Positions 33,106 to 42,207 of a DNA stretch of 64,000 bases are shown here, in pieces. Made by a program: the position numbers and the translations under genes. The stretch covers positions 124,001 to 188,000 of the forward strand of contig NZ_WTLI01000009.1 in assembly GCF_011421635.1 (NCBI RefSeq), in the 5' to 3' direction. Numbering within the stretch: the stretch's first letter is position 1; every line of letters begins with the position of its first letter. The notes under the pieces are model-generated. The model had not been told where the DNA came from. It searched no databases and saw only the letters and a list, made by a program, of their open reading frames with translations. Origin of the DNA: Paenibacillus turpanensis (GTDB lineage Bacteria; Bacillota; Bacilli; Paenibacillales; YIM-B00363).

Positions 33106-36084
33106 GTGTACGAACTTTATGGCGAATGGTCGGACGGCCGTCATCAAGACAGCCGCCTATATTTTTTGGTTTGGGCAAGAATGGAAAGTGGAACGGAAGA
33201 AGAGGGTCGTACGATGCCAATCGACGCCTTATACGAACTGCTTGAGCATACGGTGCCGGAGGAAGAGCGATCGATCCTGCGTCAGATGTTTCACGCATCC
33301 GAGGAGGGGACTCGGTTACAGGCGGAGCTCTGCCCGGAGTTCGCAGGTCCCCTTTGCCGATGTTTGCTGTCCATTGGACGTAATCATGCCGCTGCTATAT
33401 CGGCTGATGTCAAGCCTGCGGAAAGCTGGCAGCGCTGCGCCCGATTGGCGGAGCGAGCTTTGCTTATTGTGCAAAGCGGAGCGTATCTTCCGGGGATGCG
33501 AAACGACGGAAAGCGCTGGACCCCGGCGTGGGTCACGGAAAATTTGGCCGGAGATCAGCCGCTCGTTAGGGATCGTACTGCTGCGGAGATCGAAACCGTT
33601 GCGGATTTGGAAATCCTGCACTCTCTCGTCGATGCGTTTGTCAAAGGTTTAGTTTCGGAACGCTTGAAGACGGTCGTGCTGCAGGAGGTCAATCCTTCGT
33701 ATGTGGTGCCATTGACACCAATTGAGCACTGGTTATCCGTGATCTTAAGCTCGGAGCAGCCTCATGAGCAGAGCCTTGAGGCCATTGAATGGATTGCCGA
33801 GGAATGGGTGGATTGGGCCCAGTCTCGCTTTGAAGCCGCAAGGCAGGAGGATCTACAGACCTGGCTGCGGCTTGAGCCTTCCGAGGAAGAGAGCAGGCCA
33901 TGGACACTATCCTATTTTATCGGTGAAAAAGGAAGCCCGGACAAATTGACTCCAGCCCGGCAGGTTTGGCTGGAAGGGGCATCCCCGAACGGAGACGCAA
34001 AAGCGCAGCGGCTGCTGGAGGATTTGGTTGCAGCTGCAGACCGCAGCCCCGAAATTGCCTCCAGCCTAAAGGAGGCTGCCCCGGAACGCTGCCGCTTGTC
34101 GGTGGAGCGGGCCTATATGTTTTTGAAGGAAACTGCGGGGGAGCTGAGCGAGGCCGGGATTGGCGTTCTTGTGCCGTCATGGTGGAAGCGGCCGGAGCCG
34201 GTTGGCCTTCGCATGACTGTACAGGATGATCGCCCCGAAGAGGGAACGGCTGCTGGAGGCGCAATGCCTTCTTTACTTGGCTTCGATGCGCTGGTCCGTT
34301 ACCGCTTTGAGCTTTATTACGAGGGAGAAGCGGTTCCCGACGAGGTTGCTGCGGACTGGATCAAGCGGAAAGAGGGGCTCGTCACATGGAACGGCCGCTG
34401 GCTGGAGCTGACGCCGCAGCGTGCCGAGCAGCTGTCCCGCTGGCTCAGCGAGCGGAAAGACGGCCGCATGAGCACGGCGGATGCGCTGCATCATGCACTC
34501 GCTTCAGAAGGCGGACAACAGGCAGAGGATCGGCTTCCCGTCATTCATACGGCTGCGGAAGGCTCTTTTGCTCGAATGCTTACCATTCTGCGCGAATCAT
34601 TCGAAATTGCCGAGCTGCAGCCGCCGCCGTCGTTACACGGATCGCTGCGGGAGTACCAGCTTCGCGGATACTCCTGGCTGGCCGCCATGCTGACGCATGG
34701 CTTCGGTGTTTGCTTGGCGGACGATATGGGCCTAGGCAAGACGATTCAATGGATCGCGCTGCTGCTGCATTTAAAGGAGCAGGGAGAGCTGGACGGCCCC
34801 GTGCTGCTGCTCTGCCCGACCTCGGTCATCGGCAACTGGGAGCGGGAGCTGCAGCGCTTCGCGCCGTCGATCCGGGTGCTGCTGCATTACGGCCCGGAGC
34901 GGGCGCTAAACCATCAGCAGCTCCAAGAGCTGATGGATGACCATGATGTTGTCATCACCAGCTACACCACGGCTCAGCGCGACGAGGAGCTGCTGGCCCC
35001 GATAACCTGGGGCATGGCCGCATTTGATGAAGCACAGCAGCTCAAAAACAGCGCGGCAAAGCAGACGCGGGCGGCGAAACGGCTGCGCGCTGCCAAGCGC
35101 GTAGCGCTGACCGGGACGCCGGTGGAAAACCGGCTGTCGGAGCTGTGGAGTATTATGGATTTGGTGAATCCGGGATATTTGGGGTCCTATGAGCGCTTCC
35201 AGGCTTCGTTCGCGGCTCCGATCGAGCGCGGAGGCAGCACAGAGGCACAGCAGCGCCTGCAAAAAATATTGCGGCCGTTTCTGCTGCGAAGACATAAAGA
35301 GGATCCCGATGTCGCACCTGATCTGCCGGATAAGCTGGAGCATAAGCAATATTGCCAGCTGACGCAAGAGCAGGCGGAGCTATACGAAGGCGTCGTGGAT
35401 CAAATGCTGCTGCGTGTGACGGAATCCGACGGAATGAAGCGCAGAAGCCTCATTCTGTCGTCGATTACCAAGCTCAAGCAGCTGTGCAACGATCCCGCGC
35501 ATTTTCGAAGAGAAACGGAGCTTACGCTGGGGCGCTCCGGGAAACTGCTGCGCCTAACCGAGCTGCTTGATCAAATTGTCGAAGCGGATGAACGCGTAAT
35601 TGTGTTTACGCAATACGCGTATATGGCAAAGCTGCTCGTACGCTTTTTGACCGAGCGTTACCGCGAAGAGCCGCTGCTGCTGCACGGAGGAGTTCCCAAG
35701 GCAAAGCGCGACGAGCTTGTTCGCGTGTTTCAAGAGGAGGCGGACGGCCCTCATATTTTTGTGCTGTCCTTAAAAACCGGGGGCTTTGGTTTAAACCTAA
35801 CTCGTGCTAATCACGTCATTCACTACGACCGCTGGTGGAATCCAGCCGTAGAAAATCAAGCCACTGACCGGGTGCACCGAATTGGGCAGAGGGAGCATGT
35901 GCAGGTGCATAAGCTCATTACCGCCGGAACGCTGGAGGAACAGATCGACCTGCTGATGGAACGGAAGAAGGAGCTTTCCGAAGGAGTAATCGGCAGCGGT
36001 GAGCAATGGCTTACAGAGCTTTCCAGCGAACAGCTGAAGGACATCCTGATGCTGAGAGAGGAGCATGTTGGGGGGCAGAGCTGA
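33106..36084 (+). CDS. SNF2-family ATPase/helicase
   Basis: A 992-residue Swi2/Snf2 ATPase. The N-terminal ~500 residues are a bacterial SNF2-associated region with no clear motif. The motor begins near residue 520 (LHGSLREYQLRGYSWLAAML), with motif I DDMGLGKTIQW (~residue 540), motif II DEAQ, motif III GTPVENRLSELWS, a helicase C domain, RANHVIHYDRWWNPAVE and DRVHRIGQ. It probably remodels DNA-protein complexes rather than unwinding DNA. GTG 33106 is chosen for its GAGGTGA site; the frame is open to ATG 33067 with no Shine-Dalgarno. The next gene starts 2 bp later. It is YwqA-like in partner choice. Confidence 0.88.
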   Translation: MYELYGEWSDGRHQDSRLYFLVWARMESGTEEEGRTMPIDALYELLEHTVPEEERSILRQMFHASEEGTRLQAELCPEFAGPLCRCLLSIGRNHAAAISADVKPAESWQRCARLAERALLIVQSGAYLPGMRNDGKRWTPAWVTENLAGDQPLVRDRTAAEIETVADLEILHSLVDAFVKGLVSERLKTVVLQEVNPSYVVPLTPIEHWLSVILSSEQPHEQSLEAIEWIAEEWVDWAQSRFEAARQEDLQTWLRLEPSEEESRPWTLSYFIGEKGSPDKLTPARQVWLEGASPNGDAKAQRLLEDLVAAADRSPEIASSLKEAAPERCRLSVERAYMFLKETAGELSEAGIGVLVPSWWKRPEPVGLRMTVQDDRPEEGTAAGGAMPSLLGFDALVRYRFELYYEGEAVPDEVAADWIKRKEGLVTWNGRWLELTPQRAEQLSRWLSERKDGRMSTADALHHALASEGGQQAEDRLPVIHTAAEGSFARMLTILRESFEIAELQPPPSLHGSLREYQLRGYSWLAAMLTHGFGVCLADDMGLGKTIQWIALLLHLKEQGELDGPVLLLCPTSVIGNWERELQRFAPSIRVLLHYGPERALNHQQLQELMDDHDVVITSYTTAQRDEELLAPITWGMAAFDEAQQLKNSAAKQTRAAKRLRAAKRVALTGTPVENRLSELWSIMDLVNPGYLGSYERFQASFAAPIERGGSTEAQQRLQKILRPFLLRRHKEDPDVAPDLPDKLEHKQYCQLTQEQAELYEGVVDQMLLRVTESDGMKRRSLILSSITKLKQLCNDPAHFRRETELTLGRSGKLLRLTELLDQIVEADERVIVFTQYAYMAKLLVRFLTERYREEPLLLHGGVPKAKRDELVRVFQEEADGPHIFVLSLKTGGFGLNLTRANHVIHYDRWWNPAVENQATDRVHRIGQREHVQVHKLITAGTLEEQIDLLMERKKELSEGVIGSGEQWLTELSSEQLKDILMLREEHVGGQS

Positions 36085-36086
36085 GC

Positions 36087-36752
36087 ATGACAAATGATCA
36101 GGGGATCGAGTGGAAAATTATCCCGGGAAAACTGCAGGCCCGCTTTTCACCGAATGGAGGAAAGCCGTTCCGGGTAAGCCTGCAGGTTCGTGAATGGGAT
36201 ACAGCATCGAAGCAGGAAGCAGCGGGAGCTGCCGCCGAAGCACTTCGTTATGAAGCGGAGCTGCGGTCAGGCATGTTACCGGAGGAATTAAAGGAACGGA
36301 TGGATGCCCGGGGCATTATACTGCTTCCGCCGTTTCAGGAGCTTGCTGCTTCCAGCTGCACTTGTAATTTTACACAGCCGTGCAGCCACGCGAGAAGCGT
36401 GTGGACGCACTTTTATGAATATATATCACATCGCGGGATCTTGGATGCGTACCGGTTGCGGGGGTTACCGGAGGAGGAGCTGTGGCCGCTTGTACGGGCG
36501 AAAAGAGCCGAAGCCGCTGCTGCGGTAAACGCAGGAGCGGGGCGCTCTTCCACAGCCTCCCCAAATCCGGTAAGCTACGAGCCGGCAGCCGATATGGAAG
36601 AAGCCAAGGAAGTAACCTCCATGCTGAAGGAATATGGGGACCCGCCGTTTTGGAATCGGCCTCAGGCATTATATGAGGTACTGGATCTGGTTTACGAATC
36701 AGCCGCAGAGGCGGCAGCTCAAACGCTGTCCGAGAAGGGAGGCCGTTCATGA
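36087..36752 (+). CDS. SWIM zinc-finger protein
   Basis: A 221-residue protein with a SWIM motif C91-x-C93-x5-C99-x-H101 (CTCNFTQPCSH). SWIM fingers bind DNA or protein and typically accompany SNF2 ATPases in bacteria (compare YwqA-YwqB in B. subtilis). The remainder is helical and Ala/Glu-rich. ATG 36087 is 2 bp after the SNF2 stop, and the end overlaps the next gene by 4 bp, so these genes are coupled. Confidence 0.8.
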   Translation: MTNDQGIEWKIIPGKLQARFSPNGGKPFRVSLQVREWDTASKQEAAGAAAEALRYEAELRSGMLPEELKERMDARGIILLPPFQELAASSCTCNFTQPCSHARSVWTHFYEYISHRGILDAYRLRGLPEEELWPLVRAKRAEAAAAVNAGAGRSSTASPNPVSYEPAADMEEAKEVTSMLKEYGDPPFWNRPQALYEVLDLVYESAAEAAAQTLSEKGGRS

Positions 36753-38638
36753 ACGGGAGAATGACCGAGCGTTTTCTTGTGAAATATGCGGCAGTGGCGC
36801 GGCAGGCATCGTATTTAGATAAGAAGTCGTCGCTTCTTGGCGAGTCGAATCCGTATTATGTGCTGGAATGGCTGCTTTTGCCTCCGTCCAAGGAGGAGCT
36901 GGAGCGTTTGTCTTCGATCGATTATGCTCGTTCCCCTGGCTTGGACCGGAAGAAGCAGATCCCGTTTTTGCAGGTTTTTTTTTCGCAAACCGTTCCGGAT
37001 CTTGCGTTTTCGGTGTCCAATCGTCTAGCTTTTGCGCTTCGCAGATCCGCTTTAGCCGATCTTCGCCGATTGTTCGGTGAGTCCGCGTGGACAGAAGCGT
37101 CGGGCCGGTTGGTTTCGAGATTGCAGGAGACGCTCAGCTTGTGGAGCAGGTTCCAGCAAACGTGGGCGGAGCTGACGAAAGAGGCGGAGGAAGAGTTTGC
37201 AAGAAAGCGGAAGGAGCTTCTGCAGGAGGAGGCAGAGCAGCCCAAGGAAGTCATGGAGGAGCAGCTGCAGCGCTTGCAGGAAACGCGTAATGAACGGATT
37301 AACGCGATTCCCAAAGAGCTGCTGAGCGGTCCGTTCGCCGAAGAGCCGCTGCTCGCATTGTTTTATTATAAAAATTGGGAAACCCCTTCCTCCTATGTAG
37401 AAGGCTTCATCGAAGCAATCCGCCATGCCGGCGTAGATCCTTACGCTGCTGCGGCCGAACAATCGGAGCCTGAATCGCTTGTCGAATGGGAGGCTCAGGA
37501 ACGGAAAACATTTTTGGATTGGGCCGCGGGGTATTTTTCCGAAACCGATCTAAATAGAGCAAAGCTGGATATGCAGGAAAAACAGCGTGTATGGGCCCGT
37601 TGGCTGGAGCGTCTCCCTGAACTGGCAAAGACAAACAGAGTGCTAGCGGAAGAGCTGATTCAAACGACAGTGAATATTCACGGCGCGGAACGGCTTTTTG
37701 TAGAGGACGGGACGTCGGCTCCATGGCTTCCTGCCTTTATCCGCACACTGCTTGAAGGAGATGAACGGCGTGCGCAGGAGCTTGCCTTGTTTGTGCGCGA
37801 CCGCATTATTTTGAAGCAGTGGCCGATTTTTGCGGAGAAGCTTCTTTCACCCGCCATCTCTAAGGAGAAGCACATCTGGGTGTTTTGCCTAGACCCGGTG
37901 AGCATCGAGCAAAGGCTTTTGCGGAGCTCGGCTGCGAAAGCGGGACCGGCGGCCATGATTGAGGCCTTGTGTGAAGCGTATGCATTCGGTTTGAAGACGG
38001 GTCTGCCATTCCGCTGGTTGGAACCGCATTTAGCGTATTTATGCGATAAGGAGCCGGGAGTCATTACAACGTTCCCGTTCAAGGTAAGCAGCTTTGCGGA
38101 GCTTTCTCCGGTGCTGTCGGTGGATGCGGCGCTGTTAACTCCCGTGTTTAAAAGGGAAGCAGCCGCACCGGCAAGACGAAAAATAGCGGAGCTGCTGGTT
38201 CAGCATATGGCGGCGGGAGCGGATCATGTTGATCAGCAGGAAAAGAAGGCAGCCCGGCTGCTCGCTTCGGAAAAGCCGGATATGGTGAAGCTGTGGCTTG
38301 AGCGTTATGGAAGAGAACCGGATATGCTGCCGAAAGCAAGCTGGGAAAGGGCGGCCCGCACGTTGGACGTAAAGTGGCTGGGATTTGCGCTGCCGGGCAA
38401 GGAAGCGGAGCATGCTCAGGTGTTGAAATGGCTGGAGACAAACAGCGAATGGATCTCCTTTGAGGGGGATGCTTCGCCTAGCTCCGGCGGAGGTTCAACC
38501 AAGGTAAGCTACCGAATCTTGGCCCCGGGTGTGCTGGACGCGGCCGGCGGCCGGCTGCTCGCCAGAGTGAAAGTGAGGGCGGAGCTGGCGGATCAACAGG
38601 AAATCCGTTCTTTGCTCGACGATTTAGCGGACTTATAA
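36749..38638 (+). CDS. Uncharacterised 629-residue helical protein of the SNF2-Hsp70 cluster
   Basis: No family is recognised. The protein is soluble, largely alpha-helical and charged. Residues ~120-195 are Glu/Lys/Arg/Gln-rich and coiled-coil-prone (EEEFARKRKELLQEEAEQ). The middle resembles an alpha-solenoid with repeated helical hairpins. It ends in a short acidic-hydrophobic tail SLLDDLADL that also closes the next protein. Its position between the SWIM and Hsp70-like genes suggests a scaffold or adaptor. ATG 36749 overlaps the SWIM stop (ATGA). Confidence 0.8.
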   Translation: MNGRMTERFLVKYAAVARQASYLDKKSSLLGESNPYYVLEWLLLPPSKEELERLSSIDYARSPGLDRKKQIPFLQVFFSQTVPDLAFSVSNRLAFALRRSALADLRRLFGESAWTEASGRLVSRLQETLSLWSRFQQTWAELTKEAEEEFARKRKELLQEEAEQPKEVMEEQLQRLQETRNERINAIPKELLSGPFAEEPLLALFYYKNWETPSSYVEGFIEAIRHAGVDPYAAAAEQSEPESLVEWEAQERKTFLDWAAGYFSETDLNRAKLDMQEKQRVWARWLERLPELAKTNRVLAEELIQTTVNIHGAERLFVEDGTSAPWLPAFIRTLLEGDERRAQELALFVRDRIILKQWPIFAEKLLSPAISKEKHIWVFCLDPVSIEQRLLRSSAAKAGPAAMIEALCEAYAFGLKTGLPFRWLEPHLAYLCDKEPGVITTFPFKVSSFAELSPVLSVDAALLTPVFKREAAAPARRKIAELLVQHMAAGADHVDQQEKKAARLLASEKPDMVKLWLERYGREPDMLPKASWERAARTLDVKWLGFALPGKEAEHAQVLKWLETNSEWISFEGDASPSSGGGSTKVSYRILAPGVLDAAGGRLLARVKVRAELADQQEIRSLLDDLADL

Positions 38639-38658
38639 GGGGTAAAAGGGGGATGCTT

Positions 38659-39126
38659 ATGGCGGCCCGTTCATTTCGTCGATCGCTTTTATCGCTGCTT
38701 ACCTTTTGGAAAAAAGCGCGAAATCCGAAGCCGGACACGGCGCAAAGCGCTCAGGCGAAAATTACTTTACGCCATGAACAGATCGAGGCTCTGCTGGATC
38801 TCCAGGCGGACTACGCACAGCGTTCGGAGGAAATGAAGAAACATTTTCCAGAGCTGGCGTTTTCCATTGAACGGCTTTATACTCCGGGAACGGACTGGGA
38901 GTGGTTTCCGAAAGACACGGAAAAGCTGCCGGCTGATGGGGAAAACTATATCATCGTCAGCCATGAGGGCGATGCTCCTCCGGAGCAGCTGATGATTCGG
39001 GTGCTCCGGCCGGGGATCCGTTCCGTGGGGGACCGGAAGGCTTTGGTAAAGGCAAAAATATCCGTGCATCACCGCCGAAAGGCGGGGGAAGCGACTTCGC
39101 TTCTTGACGATCTGAACAATTTATAA
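38659..39126 (+). CDS. Uncharacterised 155-residue protein with SLLDDL tail
   Basis: No family is recognised. The basic N-terminus (MAARSFRRSLLSLLTFWKK) is followed by a soluble domain with EQIEALLDLQADYAQRSEE and a beta-rich second half. The last nine residues, SLLDDLNNL, match the tail of the preceding protein. ATG 38659 has AAAAGGGGG 6 nt upstream; an in-frame ATG at 38653 is too close to that site. The Hsp70-like gene starts 11 bp after the stop. Confidence 0.78.
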   Translation: MAARSFRRSLLSLLTFWKKARNPKPDTAQSAQAKITLRHEQIEALLDLQADYAQRSEEMKKHFPELAFSIERLYTPGTDWEWFPKDTEKLPADGENYIIVSHEGDAPPEQLMIRVLRPGIRSVGDRKALVKAKISVHHRRKAGEATSLLDDLNNL

Positions 39127-39137
39127 GGAGGAACAGA

Positions 39138-40700
39138 ATGGCTCCTTTGTACGTAGGTATCGATTTTGGCACGACCAATTCTTCGGTGGCTGTACTCGAT
39201 CCAATCACACTTCAGCCCGAGCTGCGCAAGGTGGACGTCGGCGAGCAGCCTGAGCTGATCCGGACCATTTTGTCCAAGACAGAAGAAGGGGAATGGACGA
39301 TCGGCAACCAAGCCGCCGCAATCGGCGCGCTGCGCGACCGTTCGGTAATGTCGGTCAAAACGGAGCTCCGCAAAAATATCGATTTTGTACTGGAGCTGGA
39401 TGGCCGACGCCATGATGTCACCTCGTTAATCTCTATATATTTGAAAGAACTGCTGCACCGAGCGGGAATTGAAGACCCCTCGGAAATTGAACGGCTGGCG
39501 CTCAGTATACCGGTAAACTACGATGAACGCCGCAAGTCGATGATGGAGCAGGCGGCTGTTTCGATCGGCCTTAAGCCGGGCACTGTATGGTTCGTCGATG
39601 AGCCGGTAGCCGTGCTGTGGGACTGTCTGCGTATTCCAGGCAAATATGTGCTCGTATTTGACTTTGGCGGCGGTACGCTTGATTTGGCGATCCTTGATAA
39701 GCATGAAACGGAGGATACGGCGCATGAAACCGGCGACCGTTTCAGCGGCGAGGTCATCGTTAAGCATGGCCTCGATATCGGCGGGGACGATCTCGACGAC
39801 CGGCTGATCAAGTACTTTGTGGAGCAGGGCCGTCAGCAGGGAAATCCGGTTTGCGCAAACATTGCGCCGGAGGTGTTTGACGATCCGGAGCGCCTTCACA
39901 AGCTGAAGACCCATCCAAAGTTTACGTTTTATTATCAGCTGAAGGCGGCAGCGGAGCGGGTTAAGCGGCAGCTTTCCAAGCATGAAGAGGTATCGTTGTC
40001 GATTCCGGCGCTCATTCCGGGAGTGGACGAAGGGATCAAGGGATTGACGGTGACGGTTCGTCAATTTATGGAAATGACGGCGGGCATTCAAAGCCAAATG
40101 CTGCAGGGGCTGCGCAAGCTCGAGATGCTGTTCCGCGAAAAGACGAAAAAGTCGCGGCATGATATCGATGCGGTGCTGCTTTCCGGGGGAAGCAGCTTGG
40201 TAACGTTTGTACCTGACTTGCTCGAGGAGCTGTTCCCGAACGCAAGGATTGTCTGGGATGAGGCGCACTTGCAAACCCGCATCACCCGAGGCAATGCGCG
40301 TTATGCGCTGTCTGAGGATGACTTGGCAATCGGCGATACGATCAATGCCGCTTACGGCATTTACAACCATGCGGGCAAGGAAACGATACCGATCATTTAC
40401 GAGGATGAGCGGTATCCGATTCAAAAGGTAAAGCGAGTTGCTACAACACGCGCAAATCAGACGAAAATTGAGATCAGTCCGATGGTGAAACGGCGCGAGG
40501 ATCAGCAGTATGTGCCGCTAACGCGAAACGGCCAGCCGGTTGCTTGGAGGCTGACGATTTTGCCGCACGAGAAGGCGCTTGACGTGAGCCGGATCTCGGT
40601 TACCTATACGATTGACAAAAGCCGCGTGCTGCGAATTCGCGCTTATGATAATTGGTTTGAGCAAGAGGTAGGGGTTAAGGAAATCCCGCTTCAATCATAA
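39138..40700 (+). CDS. Hsp70-like (DnaK/HscC-type) ATPase with shortened C-terminus
   Basis: A 520-residue actin-fold ATPase. Phosphate-1 is IDFGTTNS (8-15), connect-1 is VDEPVAVLWD, phosphate-2 is VFDFGGGTLDLAIL (173-186), and the adenosine motif is LLSGGSSLV (347-355), so the nucleotide site looks intact. Only about 90-130 residues follow the ATPase, enough for a small beta substrate-binding domain but without the DnaK helical lid or EEVD-like tail. No DnaJ or GrpE gene is nearby. AAGGAGGAACAG precedes ATG 39138. It is a non-housekeeping Hsp70 linked to the SNF2/SWIM genes, so a dedicated client among its neighbours is plausible. Confidence 0.88.
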   Translation: MAPLYVGIDFGTTNSSVAVLDPITLQPELRKVDVGEQPELIRTILSKTEEGEWTIGNQAAAIGALRDRSVMSVKTELRKNIDFVLELDGRRHDVTSLISIYLKELLHRAGIEDPSEIERLALSIPVNYDERRKSMMEQAAVSIGLKPGTVWFVDEPVAVLWDCLRIPGKYVLVFDFGGGTLDLAILDKHETEDTAHETGDRFSGEVIVKHGLDIGGDDLDDRLIKYFVEQGRQQGNPVCANIAPEVFDDPERLHKLKTHPKFTFYYQLKAAAERVKRQLSKHEEVSLSIPALIPGVDEGIKGLTVTVRQFMEMTAGIQSQMLQGLRKLEMLFREKTKKSRHDIDAVLLSGGSSLVTFVPDLLEELFPNARIVWDEAHLQTRITRGNARYALSEDDLAIGDTINAAYGIYNHAGKETIPIIYEDERYPIQKVKRVATTRANQTKIEISPMVKRREDQQYVPLTRNGQPVAWRLTILPHEKALDVSRISVTYTIDKSRVLRIRAYDNWFEQEVGVKEIPLQS

Positions 40701-40721
40701 ATAAAGTGGAGGGCAGAAGCA

Positions 40722-41771
40722 GTGGGCGAGCTTAAGAAGCAAATTAATATGGATTACATGGTGGGACAACTCGAGGCCCTCCTGTCGATCCCAAGCCCGA
40801 GCGGATTTTGCCGGGATGCATTACGTGTATTGAACGCCGAACTCGGTCAGCTCGGCTTCACAGCCGAATCGCTGGCCAAAGGCGGTCTTATTATAACCGT
40901 ACCGGGAGCTGACCCGGCCAAAACGGTCGGCGTATCGGCGCATGTCGACACGCTTGGGGCGATGGTTCGCTCCATCAAAAGCAGCGGCACGCTGCGGATG
41001 ACTTCGGTGGGCGGTTATATGATGGGATCGATCGAAAATGAATACTGCACGATTCATACGAGGAGCGGCAAAACATATTCGGGAACGATTCTTACGACGA
41101 AGCCCTCCGTCCATGTCTACCCGGAAGCGCGGGAGCTGAAGCGCGAAGAGGCAGTCATGGAGGTGCGTATTGACGAGGATGTAGCCTCGAAGGAGGATGT
41201 GGAGCAGCTCGGTATCGGAGTAGGGGATTTCGTATCCTTCGATCCACGTACGAAGGTGCTGCCGAACGGCTGGATCAAATCCCGCCATCTCGATAACAAA
41301 GCGGGAGTTGCGGTTATTCTCGGATTACTGGAATGGCTCAACCGAACGAAGACCGTACCTGCGTATACCTTAAAGCTGATTATTACCGCTTATGAGGAAG
41401 TAGGGCACGGCGCAGCGTACATTCCCTCCGATATCTCGGAGCTTTTGGCCATTGATATGGGGGCGATCGGCGACGATCTGCAGTGCACCGAAAAGGATGT
41501 TTCGATCTGCGCGAAGGATTCCTCCGGGCCTTACGACTATGACATGGTGTCCTGCTTGATCGAGCTGGCCAAACGGGAGTCCTTGTCGTACGCAGTCGAT
41601 ATTTACCCGCAGTATGGCTCTGATGCGTCCGCCGCGCTGAGGGGCGGAAACAATATCCGGGCGGCGCTGATCGGCCCCGGCGTCCATGCGTCGCATGCGA
41701 TGGAACGTACGCATCGAGATGCGCTGCACCAGACCGCTGCGCTGCTGGCCGCTTATGTTACTGCAGTATGA
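40722..41771 (+). CDS. M42-family metallopeptidase
   Basis: A 349-residue dinuclear-metal aminopeptidase of the M42 family. Metal ligands and catalytic residues are visible in SAHVDTLG, RHLDNKAGV, YEEVGHG (catalytic Glu pair), AIDMG and the HASHAMERTH end. It probably trims peptides in the cytosol as a large oligomer. GTG 40722 with GGAGGG upstream. It lies 21 bp after the Hsp70-like gene and could be co-transcribed. A second, more divergent M42 gene lies at 51226. Confidence 0.9.
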   Translation: MGELKKQINMDYMVGQLEALLSIPSPSGFCRDALRVLNAELGQLGFTAESLAKGGLIITVPGADPAKTVGVSAHVDTLGAMVRSIKSSGTLRMTSVGGYMMGSIENEYCTIHTRSGKTYSGTILTTKPSVHVYPEARELKREEAVMEVRIDEDVASKEDVEQLGIGVGDFVSFDPRTKVLPNGWIKSRHLDNKAGVAVILGLLEWLNRTKTVPAYTLKLIITAYEEVGHGAAYIPSDISELLAIDMGAIGDDLQCTEKDVSICAKDSSGPYDYDMVSCLIELAKRESLSYAVDIYPQYGSDASAALRGGNNIRAALIGPGVHASHAMERTHRDALHQTAALLAAYVTAV

Positions 41772-42091
41772 GGGCCTTGGAAGAATGGAACCGCCGGGCG
41801 GGGGAGTCCCGCGACGGCTTATGGTTCCTTTACATTTACACCCCGATGTGCGGAACCTGCGCGCTAGCCGAACGGATGCTGCAAATTGCTTTGGAGCTTG
41901 AGCCCGACGCACCGGTGCTGAAAACGAATATTCACGCTTTGACGGACATCACGGCAGCCTGGCAGATCGAAAGTGTTCCTTGCCTGCTTAGGCTGGAAGA
42001 CGGGGTTGCGACCAAAAAGCTGTATGCGTTTCAATCGGTGCCGAATGTGGTGACCGTGCTGCGCCGCTGGAAGATTCGCGAGGTGAAATAG
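41768..42091 (+). CDS. Thioredoxin-family protein (CGTC)
   Basis: A 107-residue thioredoxin-like protein with redox motif CGTC in YTPMCGTCALAE (about residues 25-36) and cis-Pro in IESVPCLL. An extra Cys follows the cis-Pro. It is short and lacks a signal peptide. The ATG overlaps the M42 peptidase stop by 4 bp, so the two are coupled. Probably a YtpP-like small oxidoreductase. Confidence 0.82.
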   Translation: MRALEEWNRRAGESRDGLWFLYIYTPMCGTCALAERMLQIALELEPDAPVLKTNIHALTDITAAWQIESVPCLLRLEDGVATKKLYAFQSVPNVVTVLRRWKIREVK

Positions 42092-42131
42092 GGCCGGACC
42101 CTTGATCATGGCTTCGCAAGTGAGGTGCCAC

Positions 42132-42160
42132 TTTTCGTGCAAGCCCTTGTCCTATATAAT
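42132..42160 (+). promoter_or_regulatory. Possible promoter of degV pair
   Basis: TATAAT at 42155-42160 with a weak TTTTCG -35 at 17 bp. It sits 48 bp upstream of the first degV start. Confidence 0.4.
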
Positions 42161-42207
42161 GAAGGCTCATAGATAAACTATTATTGTTAGTTAGGGAGAG
42201 GAACCAG

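Noticed and set aside
39426..40424. Long antisense frame (332 codons) opposite the Hsp70-like gene
   Set aside because: Opposite a clearly conserved gene; composition follows from GC-rich codons. Similar antisense frames occur opposite ureF/ureG (16134-17162) and the second M42 gene (51223-52326).
33106..40700. SNF2 cluster as a DISARM defence locus
   Set aside because: DISARM needs a DNA methylase plus DrmA/DrmB/DrmC partners; none is here. The DUF1998 protein in the window is MrfA, 25 kb away and paired with mrfB.
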